From Butyrivibrio sp. (lineage in GTDB: Bacteria; Bacillota; Clostridia; Lachnospirales; Lachnospiraceae), in assembly GCF_015056685.1 (NCBI RefSeq), contig NZ_SVFW01000068.1, positions 1 through 16,885 on the forward strand: DNA of 16,885 nucleotides, read 5' to 3'. Each line of letters opens with the position of its first letter. Within the stretch, counting starts at the first letter, position 1. Below the pieces are notes generated by a model. It was not told the origin of the DNA. It did not search any database and saw only the letters and a list, made by a program, of their open reading frames with translations. The position numbers and the translations under genes were made by a program. Positions 6,773 to 15,372 of this stretch are shown here, piece after piece.

Positions 6773-8986
6773 TTACTGCTTTTTAATATTCATAAGGGCA
6801 TTTGAAAGTGCCTTAATATCGTCAGATTCTATATCCATTCCGCCCTGCTGCAGAAGTTTAATGAGTGGTTGGCGAGCAATCATCTGTTGCATTGCTTCGG
6901 ATATCTCTACTCCTTCGCCCATCCCACCGGCTGTCTTTGCAGTCATTGCAGCCATCATTCTGTCCAATATTGCTTTTCCTTCAGGGGTTGCCTGAATCTC
7001 TGCCATTGTACTTGAAAGGGAAAGGTATCCCTCTTTTTCCTCAGGTTCATCTGCCTTGTCAAACCAGTTTCTGACCTTTTTGTCGGGAGCAAAGTATGCA
7101 GGATTGGGCTCAGAAACCTTGGCTATCTCCATTTCATCAGATAACTCGCCTGAAACAGCCTTTATTGTATGTACTCCGCTTATGGGAACATTAAATTTAA
7201 ATACATGTTCTCCGCTTGCGCTTGCCGCTTCTACACCGTCAACAAAGAGAGTTACGGACTTTTGGTTTGAATATACCTTTATCTCTGTATTATCCTCGAT
7301 GCGATCGTGATATCTTTTTCCGCAAAGATGAACGAAAGGCTCATCTGACCACCATGCTTTATAGATATAATAAGCGTCTTTTTTCTGCTTCCTGTCAAAG
7401 GTGATGACACCCTTGTGGTTTTTGCCGGGGTCTCCTGCCTCATCTCGTCCTGCTGCAGCAAACTCAAACATATTCCAGAGATATGTTCCCCAGATATATG
7501 GACGGGTGCTGAACATTTCAAGCATATGCTCGTGATAAACAGCCTGATAACTTTCTGTATAATCGCCTTTTTCAGGTCTTGGAGACTGTAGGCTAATTAC
7601 TGAATCTGCTCCATACTCCGTAAGACCTATTGCCACATCAGGATGCTTACTATGGAAATCGTCAAACCACTTGTCATTGTCCTCCATCTCACCTACATAC
7701 CAGCCATAATACAGGTTGTATCCGCGAATATCCGGCAATGTTACAAGAGGAGAGTCTGTCTCGAGAAGGAAAAGATTTGCCATGGCAGAAAATCTTACAG
7801 GATCCATCTCGTGGACAATATCGTTTAATATCCTGTGGTTCTCCAAGAGATCTTCAGTTACGCCCTGCAGAGATATCTCATTTGAAAGTGCCCAGCACAT
7901 TATTGATGCATGATTGTAATTCTGGCTTATCAGCTCTTTCATCTGGGATATGGTGTTCTCTCTTCCACTGTCCATATGTACGGTGATATATGGAATCTCA
8001 GCCCATACCACTATGCCCTTTTCATCGCAAAGATCATAGAAGTACTGATCGTGCTGATAGTGTGCAAGCCTGATGGAATTGGCGCCCATAGAGAGGATGA
8101 GTTCAATGTCCTCCTTGTGCATTTCTTTTGTCAGTGCATTACCAACCCCTGCTCTGTCCTGATGTCTTGAGACTCCGCGAAGCGGATAGCTTTCTCCATT
8201 GAGGAAAAAACCTTTTTGAGCATCAACATGGAACTCTCTAACACCAAACCTGTCATAGATTCTGTCACACTCTTTTGTTCCATCCAAAAGAGTTGCTGTT
8301 ATGTTGTACAAAAACGGATCCTTGAGACCGTTCCATAAATGTGGCTCTTTTATCGTGATCTTACCACAGGCAACATATCCACATGATGCATCCTCTGCCG
8401 GAACCACCTCAAACTCCTGCTCTGTTACACCATCTATGGATATTCTTACACTTTCGCCGCCGTTTACGTAGGCCTTGACCTCGATTTCTGCATCACTTCC
8501 GACAATTCTCGGAGTTACATAAAGTCCGTTTCCTCCATAGTAGTCCATGTCAAAGTGCTTTTCATCCACGATCACAAGATAGACATCCCGGTATATCCCG
8601 CCGTAAAAGGTAAAGTCCGCTTTCTGAGGGTACACCCTTGTATTGGGCTCGTTGGAAACAGAGACTACCATTTCATTTGAGTCTGAAAGCGCCTCTGTAA
8701 TGTCCGCCCTAAAGCAGGAATATCCGCCATCATGGCTCGCAACCTCACGGCCATTTAAAGTAACTTTTGCGGAAGAATTAACGCCGCGAAATTCCACATA
8801 CGCCCGCTGCCCCTCTTCCATTACCGGCCTATCAAATGTCTTTTTATAAAGGCAGGTTCCTCTGTAATACTGCTCAGGTCCCGTCTGTCCATCAACAGCA
8901 TTCCAGGTATGAGGAAAAGATATACTCTCGCTCTTGCCCTCTTTTTCAAATATCCAGTTATCATTCCAAAGAATTGTTGTTCGCAT
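6773..8986 (-). CDS. GH2 beta-galactosidase/beta-glucuronidase-like enzyme with extra helical tail
   Basis: A retaining family 2 glycoside hydrolase of 737 aa. The jelly-roll domain (~1-140) has SFPHTWNA and YYRGTCLYKKTF. An Ig-like domain follows (~150-255), then the TIM barrel (~260-545) with LRGVSRHQD, NSIRLAHY, acid/base E370 in CWALSNE and nucleophile E457 in LTEYGAD. A further Ig-like domain (~550-625) resembles those C-terminal to many GH2 enzymes. Residues ~645-737 are a Met/Ala/Gln-rich, probably helical tail (ATPEGKAILDRMMAAM and QQMIARQPLIKLLQQGGMD) that is not needed for the GH2 fold. No signal peptide. GAGAGG lies 6 nt before the ATG. The gene follows the transporter by 19 nt. 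Galactosidase, glucuronidase or other beta-glycosidase specificity cannot be settled from sequence. Confidence 0.92.
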   Translation of the reverse strand: MRTTILWNDNWIFEKEGKSESISFPHTWNAVDGQTGPEQYYRGTCLYKKTFDRPVMEEGQRAYVEFRGVNSSAKVTLNGREVASHDGGYSCFRADITEALSDSNEMVVSVSNEPNTRVYPQKADFTFYGGIYRDVYLVIVDEKHFDMDYYGGNGLYVTPRIVGSDAEIEVKAYVNGGESVRISIDGVTEQEFEVVPAEDASCGYVACGKITIKEPHLWNGLKDPFLYNITATLLDGTKECDRIYDRFGVREFHVDAQKGFFLNGESYPLRGVSRHQDRAGVGNALTKEMHKEDIELILSMGANSIRLAHYQHDQYFYDLCDEKGIVVWAEIPYITVHMDSGRENTISQMKELISQNYNHASIMCWALSNEISLQGVTEDLLENHRILNDIVHEMDPVRFSAMANLFLLETDSPLVTLPDIRGYNLYYGWYVGEMEDNDKWFDDFHSKHPDVAIGLTEYGADSVISLQSPRPEKGDYTESYQAVYHEHMLEMFSTRPYIWGTYLWNMFEFAAAGRDEAGDPGKNHKGVITFDRKQKKDAYYIYKAWWSDEPFVHLCGKRYHDRIEDNTEIKVYSNQKSVTLFVDGVEAASASGEHVFKFNVPISGVHTIKAVSGELSDEMEIAKVSEPNPAYFAPDKKVRNWFDKADEPEEKEGYLSLSSTMAEIQATPEGKAILDRMMAAMTAKTAGGMGEGVEISEAMQQMIARQPLIKLLQQGGMDIESDDIKALSNALMNIKKQ

Positions 8987-9005
8987 GTTTCACCTCTCCA
9001 GTTTT

Positions 9006-10520
9006 TTACTGACCCATTGCAGCCTTTTTCTTCTCGCCGATACTCTTTTGGATTTCTTCCATCTTCTCGTATGTGAGCTCGGAATTCTTCATTGCCAGAA
9101 GTGTGCAGATCCATCCTACTATAGGGAATCCGATAAGAAGTATTACGGTCATTACTCTGACACCGAAGGTAAGCGGATCACCCTGCTGAGGCGCTGTAGT
9201 TGTATATCCTATAAGTCCGATCATGAGTGTCGCGATAGTTGCACCAAAGGATGAAACTATTTTGTCAATGAAGCTGTAAGTAGCTGATACTGTCGCAGGC
9301 ATATATTTTCCCGAGCGATCCATCTCATAGTCAACAACATCCATTCTGAACGCACTTGTTGATACAGAAACAACCATCTTCATTGCGTTATTTCCAAATG
9401 TAAAGAGTACATAAGTGATTGCCATGAGAACTGCTCCGGCTGATAAGTTGCCTCCGAATACTGTTCCCACAAGAGTTGTAGGTGTAAACAAAAGATATAC
9501 TGCAAATGCGATATTCAGTCCTATACAGTTCTTGGTCCAGTCGATCATGACCTTTCTGCTACCCTGTTTACCTGCAATCTTCGCGCCAATGATCGCAAAA
9601 ATAATGGATGGAAGCATTGCAAGCGCAGAAAGAATTGATGATATAGCCATTGATCCAAGCATAATACCGTTAAGCATTGTGGATACTACTGCTGCAGAAC
9701 CTATTGTCTGAGCCAGCTTATCGGAAGTTGCTGCCATGATGAATCTCTGAAGCTCTTTATTCTCTTTGATCAGCGCCAGCATATCCTTAAAGCTTGGCTT
9801 TTCATCACTCTCGCCATCCTTTTTGATTCCTTCGAAATTCTCGGGAATATCATATGGAGCAATTCCTATACATGCCAGAATGTAGAAAAAGAGTGAAACA
9901 ATTATTACCACTACATTGTATGTTGCGAAATATTCTGTTCCCTGAATGTTATTAAATCTTGGAAGAATCACAGCCGATGCCACAACGCTCATGATCATCG
10001 GAACCAAATATGAATACGCTGTACTCCAGACACCGATTGTAGGACGCTGCTTGGGATCATTGGTCAGAATGCTCATGTTGATCTGACCTGCAATACTTAC
10101 AAATGTATAACCAATGATGTAGATCACATAGCAAAGAACAAAAAATGTTATTCCCGCTGCGCCCGTAAGCGAAAGCTTTGCCCCTATATTGCACATCAGT
10201 GTTGTAGCAATGGCCATTAGAAGCCATCCAAATATGATTGAGAATCTTACTTTTCCAAATCTTGAATTAAATCTCTCCATGAAAAAAGCTATTACCGGAT
10301 CTGTAATACCATCCAAAAGCCTTGATCCTGTGATAATTAGTCCTGTAACTGCAACAAGTATCCCAAAGTTGGAATTTCCAATATATGTTGCACCATTCAT
10401 AAGCAGATAAAATGCCATCTGCCCTGCACCTGTCATCATTGCAAGTGCAATATGCCAGGTTCTTGCTCTTTTATAAGTCACCCCATTTTCTTCTCTTATC
10501 AGAGATTTGTCCTTACCCAT
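9006..10520 (-). CDS. GPH-family glycoside:cation symporter (MelB-like)
   Basis: A ~12-helix membrane transporter of the glycoside-pentoside-hexuronide:cation symporter family, importing the operon's substrate with H+ or Na+. The frame opens at ATG 10574, but AAAGGGG lies 5 nt before ATG 10520, the preferred start (504 aa). The helix II signature LLDGITDPV keeps two Asp (D70, D74) that match the cation-site Asp55/Asp59 of MelB. It is followed by MERFNSRFGKVRF, the family's basic cytoplasmic loop. SIAGQINMSILTNDPKQR and MDVVDYEMDRSGKYMPA are typical later-loop signatures. The C-terminus is charged and cytoplasmic (EKMEEIQKSIGEKKK). It is the first gene of the five-gene operon, facing the AraC-type regulator. 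Glycoside rather than monosaccharide transport is inferred from the co-encoded hydrolases. Confidence 0.93.
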   Translation of the reverse strand: MGKDKSLIREENGVTYKRARTWHIALAMMTGAGQMAFYLLMNGATYIGNSNFGILVAVTGLIITGSRLLDGITDPVIAFFMERFNSRFGKVRFSIIFGWLLMAIATTLMCNIGAKLSLTGAAGITFFVLCYVIYIIGYTFVSIAGQINMSILTNDPKQRPTIGVWSTAYSYLVPMIMSVVASAVILPRFNNIQGTEYFATYNVVVIIVSLFFYILACIGIAPYDIPENFEGIKKDGESDEKPSFKDMLALIKENKELQRFIMAATSDKLAQTIGSAAVVSTMLNGIMLGSMAISSILSALAMLPSIIFAIIGAKIAGKQGSRKVMIDWTKNCIGLNIAFAVYLLFTPTTLVGTVFGGNLSAGAVLMAITYVLFTFGNNAMKMVVSVSTSAFRMDVVDYEMDRSGKYMPATVSATYSFIDKIVSSFGATIATLMIGLIGYTTTAPQQGDPLTFGVRVMTVILLIGFPIVGWICTLLAMKNSELTYEKMEEIQKSIGEKKKAAMGQ

Positions 10521-10551
10521 TGTAACCCCTTTCAGTTGCATGTTAATATTT

Positions 10552-10561
10552 GAAAGCTTTC
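10552..10561. promoter_or_regulatory. Perfect 10-bp palindrome, possible operator or degenerate cre
   Basis: GAAAGCTTTC is a perfect palindrome just downstream of the predicted operon transcription start (~10566), a position suited to repression. With its flanks it resembles a CcpA catabolite response element (TGAAAGC start), but it lacks the central CG and several later consensus bases, so a cre call is weak. Confidence 0.3.
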
Positions 10562-10572
10562 TTGTTATGGTC

Positions 10573-10602
10573 ATAGTATCATTTAGTTTTGTAATATGTT
10601 AG
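10573..10602 (-). promoter_or_regulatory. Putative sigma-A promoter of the glycoside operon
   Basis: On the minus strand, an extended -10 element, TGA followed by TACTAT (10578-10573), is preceded after 18 nt by CTAACA (10602-10597), a 4/6 match to the -35 consensus. The weak -35 with a TG-extended -10 is typical of an activator-dependent promoter. The leader to the start at 10520 would be ~46 nt. The -35 touches the proximal half of the direct repeat at 10600-10633. Confidence 0.45.
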
Positions 10603-10633
10603 AATTATTTTATCTTGACTAGTATTATTTTAT
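10600..10633. promoter_or_regulatory. Tandem 14-bp direct repeat, likely AraC-family operator
   Basis: TAGAATTATTTTAT (10600-10613) and TAGTATTATTTTAT (10620-10633) match at 13 of 14 positions and are offset by 20 bp, about two helical turns. AraC/XylS dimers commonly bind two direct half-sites about 21 bp apart. The proximal copy overlaps the operon's -35, and the distal copy overlaps a possible -10 of the regulator gene. This suggests activation of the operon and autorepression. Low sequence complexity is a caveat. Confidence 0.5.
10623..10628 (+). promoter_or_regulatory. Possible -10 box of the AraC-type regulator gene
   Basis: TATTAT is a 5/6 match to the -10 consensus, 22 nt before the GAGG... 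ATG initiation region of the regulator, giving a leader of ~15 nt. No good -35 lies 16-18 nt upstream. It sits inside the distal repeat of the putative operator, which would fit autoregulation. Confidence 0.25.
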
Positions 10634-10650
10634 TGTTTTGAGGAATAAAT

Positions 10651-11850
10651 ATGGACCATACTCTTTTTTCAGCTCTTTTAAAAAACTTTCTCTCCGTAGA
10701 TGTCATGGATGCAACAGACATGGATAACTCTCTTTACGCCTTTGAAAAGAAATACTGCTTCAGCATCAAGATGCAGCCCATGTTTACAAGCAAGGCGCTT
10801 TACTATCTTCTGTCCTCATCCAAAGAAAGCATGATCTACGAGATCATAGACCATCTGGGTATATGCGTATCTTTTTTTAGATTTGATGACAGGATTTATA
10901 TAATCGGACCTTACGTAAAAGAAAAATACGCAGAGCTTAAGATAGAAACCATGCTTGCAAAAAATGACGAGTCCTTATCTAAATCATTATCTTTTAAGCT
11001 GTATTACACAGCATTTCCCATCGTTTATACCGAGCAGATCACCAGTGTTGTAAACAAATGCATAATTTCTTTTTCCCCTGCCGAGAGCGAGTATTCATAC
11101 AGAAGACTATCGGGTTTTATTCAGAATGTATCTGAGGAAGATGATAAGACAGAACTGTCGGAAAGGAATTACAGTGAGATCTACAGGCGATACGATCAGG
11201 AAAAGCAGTTCCTGTCGATGATTAGAAACGGCGATACCAAAAACATCATGTCAGCATTTGAAAAAATGTCCAGTCCTGAGGTCCTTTCCGTATTTTCTAA
11301 GGAGAGCCTCAACTACTATGCCTCAGGCTATGGTCTGGCTATACTTAAAGCTCTTTCCAGAAAAGCTGCGGAAGAATCAGGTCTTTCAGTCATTACAATA
11401 GATGAGATTACCCAAAAATACACTCAGCTGTCTTCAGCTTCAAACAACGACGACCTTCAGACCCGCTATCAAATCGATATGATCATTGAGCTGACAAAGG
11501 CAGTTCACAATCATAAGCTGTCTCTGGACAAGTATTCACCTCCCATTCAGAGAGTCATAGAGTACATAAATCTGCATCTCGGCGACCATATATCAAACGA
11601 AGACCTCTCAAAAAATGCCAGTATGTCCATTTCTCACCTGTCAAAGGTATTCAAAAAAGAAACTGGCGAAACCATGACCGAGTATATCGCCCTCATGAGA
11701 TGCAAAAAAGCTGCCAACCTCCTGAAGAAGACGAATCTTCCCATCCAGGAGATCAGCAGCTACGTTGGTTACTCCGACAATAATTACTTTGTTAAAGTAT
11801 TTAAAAAGAACTATGATATGACGCCTACAGAATTCAGAAAAACAACGTGA
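10651..11850 (+). CDS. AraC/XylS-family transcriptional regulator
   Basis: A 399-residue cytoplasmic regulator, transcribed divergently from the glycoside operon and probably its substrate-responsive activator. Residues ~297-397 form the double helix-turn-helix domain: IEYINLHLGDHISNEDL, SISHLSKVFKKETGETM and the second HTH with IQEISSYVGYSDNNYFVKVF, ending in the family's FKKNYDMTPTEFRK. The N-terminal ~290 residues are an unassigned ligand-sensing region (FFRFDDRIYIIGPY, FPIVYTEQITSVV) without membrane segments. The family is often ~300 aa, so this is a long-sensor version. GAGG sits 7 nt before the ATG. It ends 87 bp before the oppositely oriented hsdR. Confidence 0.92.
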   Translation: MDHTLFSALLKNFLSVDVMDATDMDNSLYAFEKKYCFSIKMQPMFTSKALYYLLSSSKESMIYEIIDHLGICVSFFRFDDRIYIIGPYVKEKYAELKIETMLAKNDESLSKSLSFKLYYTAFPIVYTEQITSVVNKCIISFSPAESEYSYRRLSGFIQNVSEEDDKTELSERNYSEIYRRYDQEKQFLSMIRNGDTKNIMSAFEKMSSPEVLSVFSKESLNYYASGYGLAILKALSRKAAEESGLSVITIDEITQKYTQLSSASNNDDLQTRYQIDMIIELTKAVHNHKLSLDKYSPPIQRVIEYINLHLGDHISNEDLSKNASMSISHLSKVFKKETGETMTEYIALMRCKKAANLLKKTNLPIQEISSYVGYSDNNYFVKVFKKNYDMTPTEFRKTT

Positions 11851-11937
11851 TGAAAGGATGGTGAAGAACATGGCAACTAAAACAGCAAACCGGTTGCGTT
11901 GCACGCATCATAACAAATTAACTTATGCTTATTTCTT
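11851..11937. other. Convergent junction between regulator and restriction genes, with possible cut gene start
   Basis: These 87 bp separate two convergent genes. Just after the regulator's stop, a purine-rich stretch (11853-11869) leads to an ATG at 11870 reading MATKTANRLRC, after which the frame runs antisense into the hsdR 3' end. It looks like the start of a downstream gene cut off when the restriction segment arrived, but it could be chance. The palindrome AACCGGTT (11888-11895) abuts a small hairpin, TGCGT-TGC-ACGCA (11895-11907). No T-run follows, so it is not a clear intrinsic terminator. The right part is AT-rich. Confidence 0.3.
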
Positions 11938-14900
11938 TTATGCCTCCTGTGCCATCTGTTCAGAATTGCTCTTTATATCTGCCACTACATTCATTATCTC
12001 CTTGGCAGTTCCCAGATTATCTTTAAATAACGTTGTAATACTACCTACGGACTTAAAGGGCTCTTCCATCAGCACAGCATTGTCTTCGATATTTCCATTT
12101 GCGACTATGTAATCAATAATCAGATTTACAAATCTTATCTGATTCACATTCAGATGCTCATCCGACAGGAATTTACTAAATGCCTCATTGACTGCAGCCC
12201 TGTCAACGCCAACAATCTTGCGAACAAGACGTCCAATAGGAGTATCTCCATACTCTTTAATGTAGTCATCCTTGGAACCAAGTTCAGTCCAAAGGATCCT
12301 CTCCAGTTCTTTCATGTCCGTTTCGTTAAGCTTTTTATTGTTTTTCAGTTTATATACGGACAGATTATCCTCATGCTGTTTAAGATAAAATTCGACCTTC
12401 TTTTTATAGTTCTTAAGATCATTACTAACGTATATGGGATCTCCCTCTTTGGCATCAATAATGGTGTCCTCAACATTAGTATCAAGAATAGGTTGAACTA
12501 GTTTTTCAAGATACTGCATTAGGAGCCTCATTGAATCTCGGACCTGATCCAGCTCAAGAATTGTAGCATTTTCCCAAAATTCATCAGTTTGAACCTTTTC
12601 TATAGTTTCTCTTTCTGCTTTTACCTGTGGAATTGAATACTTCTTGGACAATGCTTCTGCCGTACTTATTACCGTATTTATTGGTGTCTGCACATTTTTA
12701 CTTTGTAGCATACCCAGATCAATGCTATAGATAATGTAATCAAAACGTCTTGCTAGTTCATCTTCCTTCTTCGGTCTGATAATAGGCGCAATATGCTCCT
12801 TAATTTCTGAGATTTCAACCGTTTCCAAATCATTCCAGGATAATAGATTACGGTACGTTTCAACATATCGCTGATGTCTCTTAACAAGAAAGCTGTCATC
12901 ATTCAGCTCAATTACTGCATTATATAAATCTGAAACTAGCTCTTTCCTGTAAGCCACATATTCATCATCAGTAGCATATTGAGAATCCTGCAATTCTCTG
13001 CAGATCATGGCCTTAGTTGTAAATATCTTTTCAGAAAGACTTACCTGAATACCGGTGTCTTTTCCGTTTGTATTTACTCTAAAAAAGTCGAAATTGTTAC
13101 AGAAGTCAAATATTAAAAACTTATCTTTATCTTGACCTGCACCAAATAAATCCTTGCAAAGCCTTGTTCCCCTGCCAATCATCTGCCAAAACTTTGAATA
13201 GCTTCTCACTTTCTTAAAGAAAACAAGATTGAGAATCTCCGGTATATCAATACCCGTATCCAACATATCCACAGATACTGCTATTTGTGGCAATTTTTCT
13301 TTTGTGCTGAAATCATCTATCAACGTATCGTTGTACTTAATGCTATAATCGATCTGCTTAATAAAGTCCCCACCATACTCCGGGTACAGTTTTCCAAATC
13401 TTTCTACAATTCTTTTGGCGTGATTTGAATTCCGCGCAAAGATAATTGTTTTCCCAAGTTTATCGCCCGCTTCTACTTTTAGGCCTTTATCCATGAGCTC
13501 CTGCAGAACCTTATCAATCGTATCAGCATTAAAGAGCCATGTATTTATGGCATCACTTGAAATCTCCTCAGGAACATCATCCTCAGACCCAAAAGTATCC
13601 TCAAGTTCTTCCTTATCTTCATCCGATAGCTCATTATAATGAATGCCGTTTTCCATAATCTTAGTTTTATACTCAAGAGTTGAATAATTAACCAGATAGC
13701 CTTCAGCAACGGCTTTATCCAATTCATATGCGAAAGTCGGCACTCCCCTTTCAAGGTCAAAAATACCGTAAGTGTTCTTATCTATTTCATTTTTAGGCGT
13801 AGCTGTCATGCCTAAAAGATAGGCATCAAAGTATTCAAAAATCTCTTGATATTTTTTATAAATTGATCTATGAACCTCATCACATATAATAAGGTCAAAG
13901 TGTCCTGGACCAAACAATCTCTCTCCATACTGATTTTTCTTCTCATCTATGGCATTCATCATTGTAGGATAGGTTGAAAAGATCATTCTGGAATTCTCAG
14001 GATCATCTTTATTATCAAGAAGATTGCAGCACGATAAGTCAGGCAAAAGAGTTGTATAATTGTTCTTTGCTTGCTTTACAAGAGCGGTTCTATCTGCCAA
14101 AAACAGAATATTTTTAACATAGTTATGTCGCCTTAGCACATCTACTATGCTTATACTAACTCTTGTCTTTCCAGATCCTGTAGCCTGTACTATAAGCATT
14201 TTCCTGTGTTTATTCGTTATAGCATCACATACAGCTGTAACCGCTTCTTTTTGATAAGGGCGGTTAGTGATGTCATCGTTTATATCTATTTTATCCAAAG
14301 GAATACGGTCTTTACGCCTGTCAATCTCCATCTGAAGCTCATCCTGAGTAAAGAAGCCAGAAACTTCTCTCTTAGGATATCCTGCCAGGTCATTGGTGAA
14401 AAAGAATTCGAATCCGTTTGTGGTGAAAATAAGCGGTCTCTGATTATATTTATTCTGAAGGCAATCAGCATAAAGCTTAGCCTGCTGACTCCCCACAATA
14501 GGATCCACAGAGGCTTTCTTTGCTTCTACCACAGCAAGCGGAAGATTGTTTTTGCCCCAAAGAACATAGTCAACAAAGCCAGTCCCAGTTGTATTTGGCA
14601 TTCCGGTCACAGGCTCCTCTATGGTACAGTTACTATCTATAAACCATCCGGCTTCATTTAAAGCAACATCGATAAAGTGCTTTCTGGTCTCAGCTTCGCT
14701 GATCTTATCAATGTTAAAGGTTCTCTTCTTACTGTTTGATGTTCTTTCTTCAGCCATCTGCTTACGCAGCTCTTCATTTTCCTTAAGAACATCTGCAAGT
14801 TTCTTATCCTTACTACTCAGATCGTCATAAAGAGCACGTAACTCATCCGCTTTGACTCTCTTTTCATCCCCGGACGGAAGAATGCTTTCGTCAAAAGTTT

Positions 14901-15297
14901 TCTCCTCATAGTCTTTGGAATACGAATAATCGACCCAATCACAGAATTCAAAAAGATCTCTGAGTGCAATAATCGCCTCATCTCTTTTAATGTTGCTGTT
15001 AGTATGCACTGCAACGTTTCCAAGATGGATTGTATATTTGAGCATAGGGAATAACCTTGGCTCAATAATATTTCTGAAAGTATCCTCGTGTATCAAACTG
15101 GAAATATTATCCTGGTATGGAAGCACTAAATCAGCATCATATGAAAACACAAACCTCACTGCAAGTTCAAGTGCTCTTCTGGATAGAATTGCACATGTTG
15201 CCGGTGATATCGCAATGCTCTTTTCAGCTTCCACCGCCTGAGTAGCAAAATCTTTATACTCTTTTTTCTGAAGCAGGTAATCAAAATTTGTTTCCAT
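11938..15297 (-). CDS. hsdR: Type I restriction enzyme R subunit (HsdR) with DUF4145-like N-terminus
   Basis: The motor and nuclease subunit of a type I restriction-modification system, which translocates DNA and cuts unmodified DNA. The frame opens at ATG 15303, but GGAG lies 7 nt before ATG 15297 and only 1 nt before the first, so 15297 is preferred (1119 aa). Residues ~15-125 resemble DUF4145. A coiled coil follows (~150-185). The HSDR_N nuclease core has D243 in GFVDYVLW and E258-A-K260 in VVEAKK. SF2 helicase motifs follow: GSGKT (374-378), DEVH (473-476), GMTATP, and SVDMLDTGIDIP with MIGRGTRL. The C-terminal ~250 residues resemble the EcoEI R-type C-terminal region. All catalytic motifs look intact. 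It follows hsdS by 75 nt on the same strand. The segment is visibly more AT-rich than the glycoside operon, suggesting transfer. Confidence 0.94.
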   Translation of the reverse strand: METNFDYLLQKKEYKDFATQAVEAEKSIAISPATCAILSRRALELAVRFVFSYDADLVLPYQDNISSLIHEDTFRNIIEPRLFPMLKYTIHLGNVAVHTNSNIKRDEAIIALRDLFEFCDWVDYSYSKDYEEKTFDESILPSGDEKRVKADELRALYDDLSSKDKKLADVLKENEELRKQMAEERTSNSKKRTFNIDKISEAETRKHFIDVALNEAGWFIDSNCTIEEPVTGMPNTTGTGFVDYVLWGKNNLPLAVVEAKKASVDPIVGSQQAKLYADCLQNKYNQRPLIFTTNGFEFFFTNDLAGYPKREVSGFFTQDELQMEIDRRKDRIPLDKIDINDDITNRPYQKEAVTAVCDAITNKHRKMLIVQATGSGKTRVSISIVDVLRRHNYVKNILFLADRTALVKQAKNNYTTLLPDLSCCNLLDNKDDPENSRMIFSTYPTMMNAIDEKKNQYGERLFGPGHFDLIICDEVHRSIYKKYQEIFEYFDAYLLGMTATPKNEIDKNTYGIFDLERGVPTFAYELDKAVAEGYLVNYSTLEYKTKIMENGIHYNELSDEDKEELEDTFGSEDDVPEEISSDAINTWLFNADTIDKVLQELMDKGLKVEAGDKLGKTIIFARNSNHAKRIVERFGKLYPEYGGDFIKQIDYSIKYNDTLIDDFSTKEKLPQIAVSVDMLDTGIDIPEILNLVFFKKVRSYSKFWQMIGRGTRLCKDLFGAGQDKDKFLIFDFCNNFDFFRVNTNGKDTGIQVSLSEKIFTTKAMICRELQDSQYATDDEYVAYRKELVSDLYNAVIELNDDSFLVKRHQRYVETYRNLLSWNDLETVEISEIKEHIAPIIRPKKEDELARRFDYIIYSIDLGMLQSKNVQTPINTVISTAEALSKKYSIPQVKAERETIEKVQTDEFWENATILELDQVRDSMRLLMQYLEKLVQPILDTNVEDTIIDAKEGDPIYVSNDLKNYKKKVEFYLKQHEDNLSVYKLKNNKKLNETDMKELERILWTELGSKDDYIKEYGDTPIGRLVRKIVGVDRAAVNEAFSKFLSDEHLNVNQIRFVNLIIDYIVANGNIEDNAVLMEEPFKSVGSITTLFKDNLGTAKEIMNVVADIKSNSEQMAQEA

Positions 15298-15372
15298 AAA
15301 CATGCTCCTTTAAATCTTAAACCCTAGTCAGTACTACAATTCTTTCTTAAAGGGACTTATTCTTGCCGTAAC

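Noticed and set aside
10551..10564. Bona fide CcpA cre site
   Set aside because: The central CG and several later consensus positions are missing. It is kept only as a palindrome.
10521..10574. ATG at 10574 as transporter start
   Set aside because: That ATG overlaps the predicted -10 and precedes the likely transcription start. AAAGGGG is placed for ATG 10520.
11858..12112. 84-codon plus-strand frame after the AraC-type gene
   Set aside because: Beyond ~11937 it is antisense to hsdR. Only its first codons are of interest, as a possible truncated gene start.
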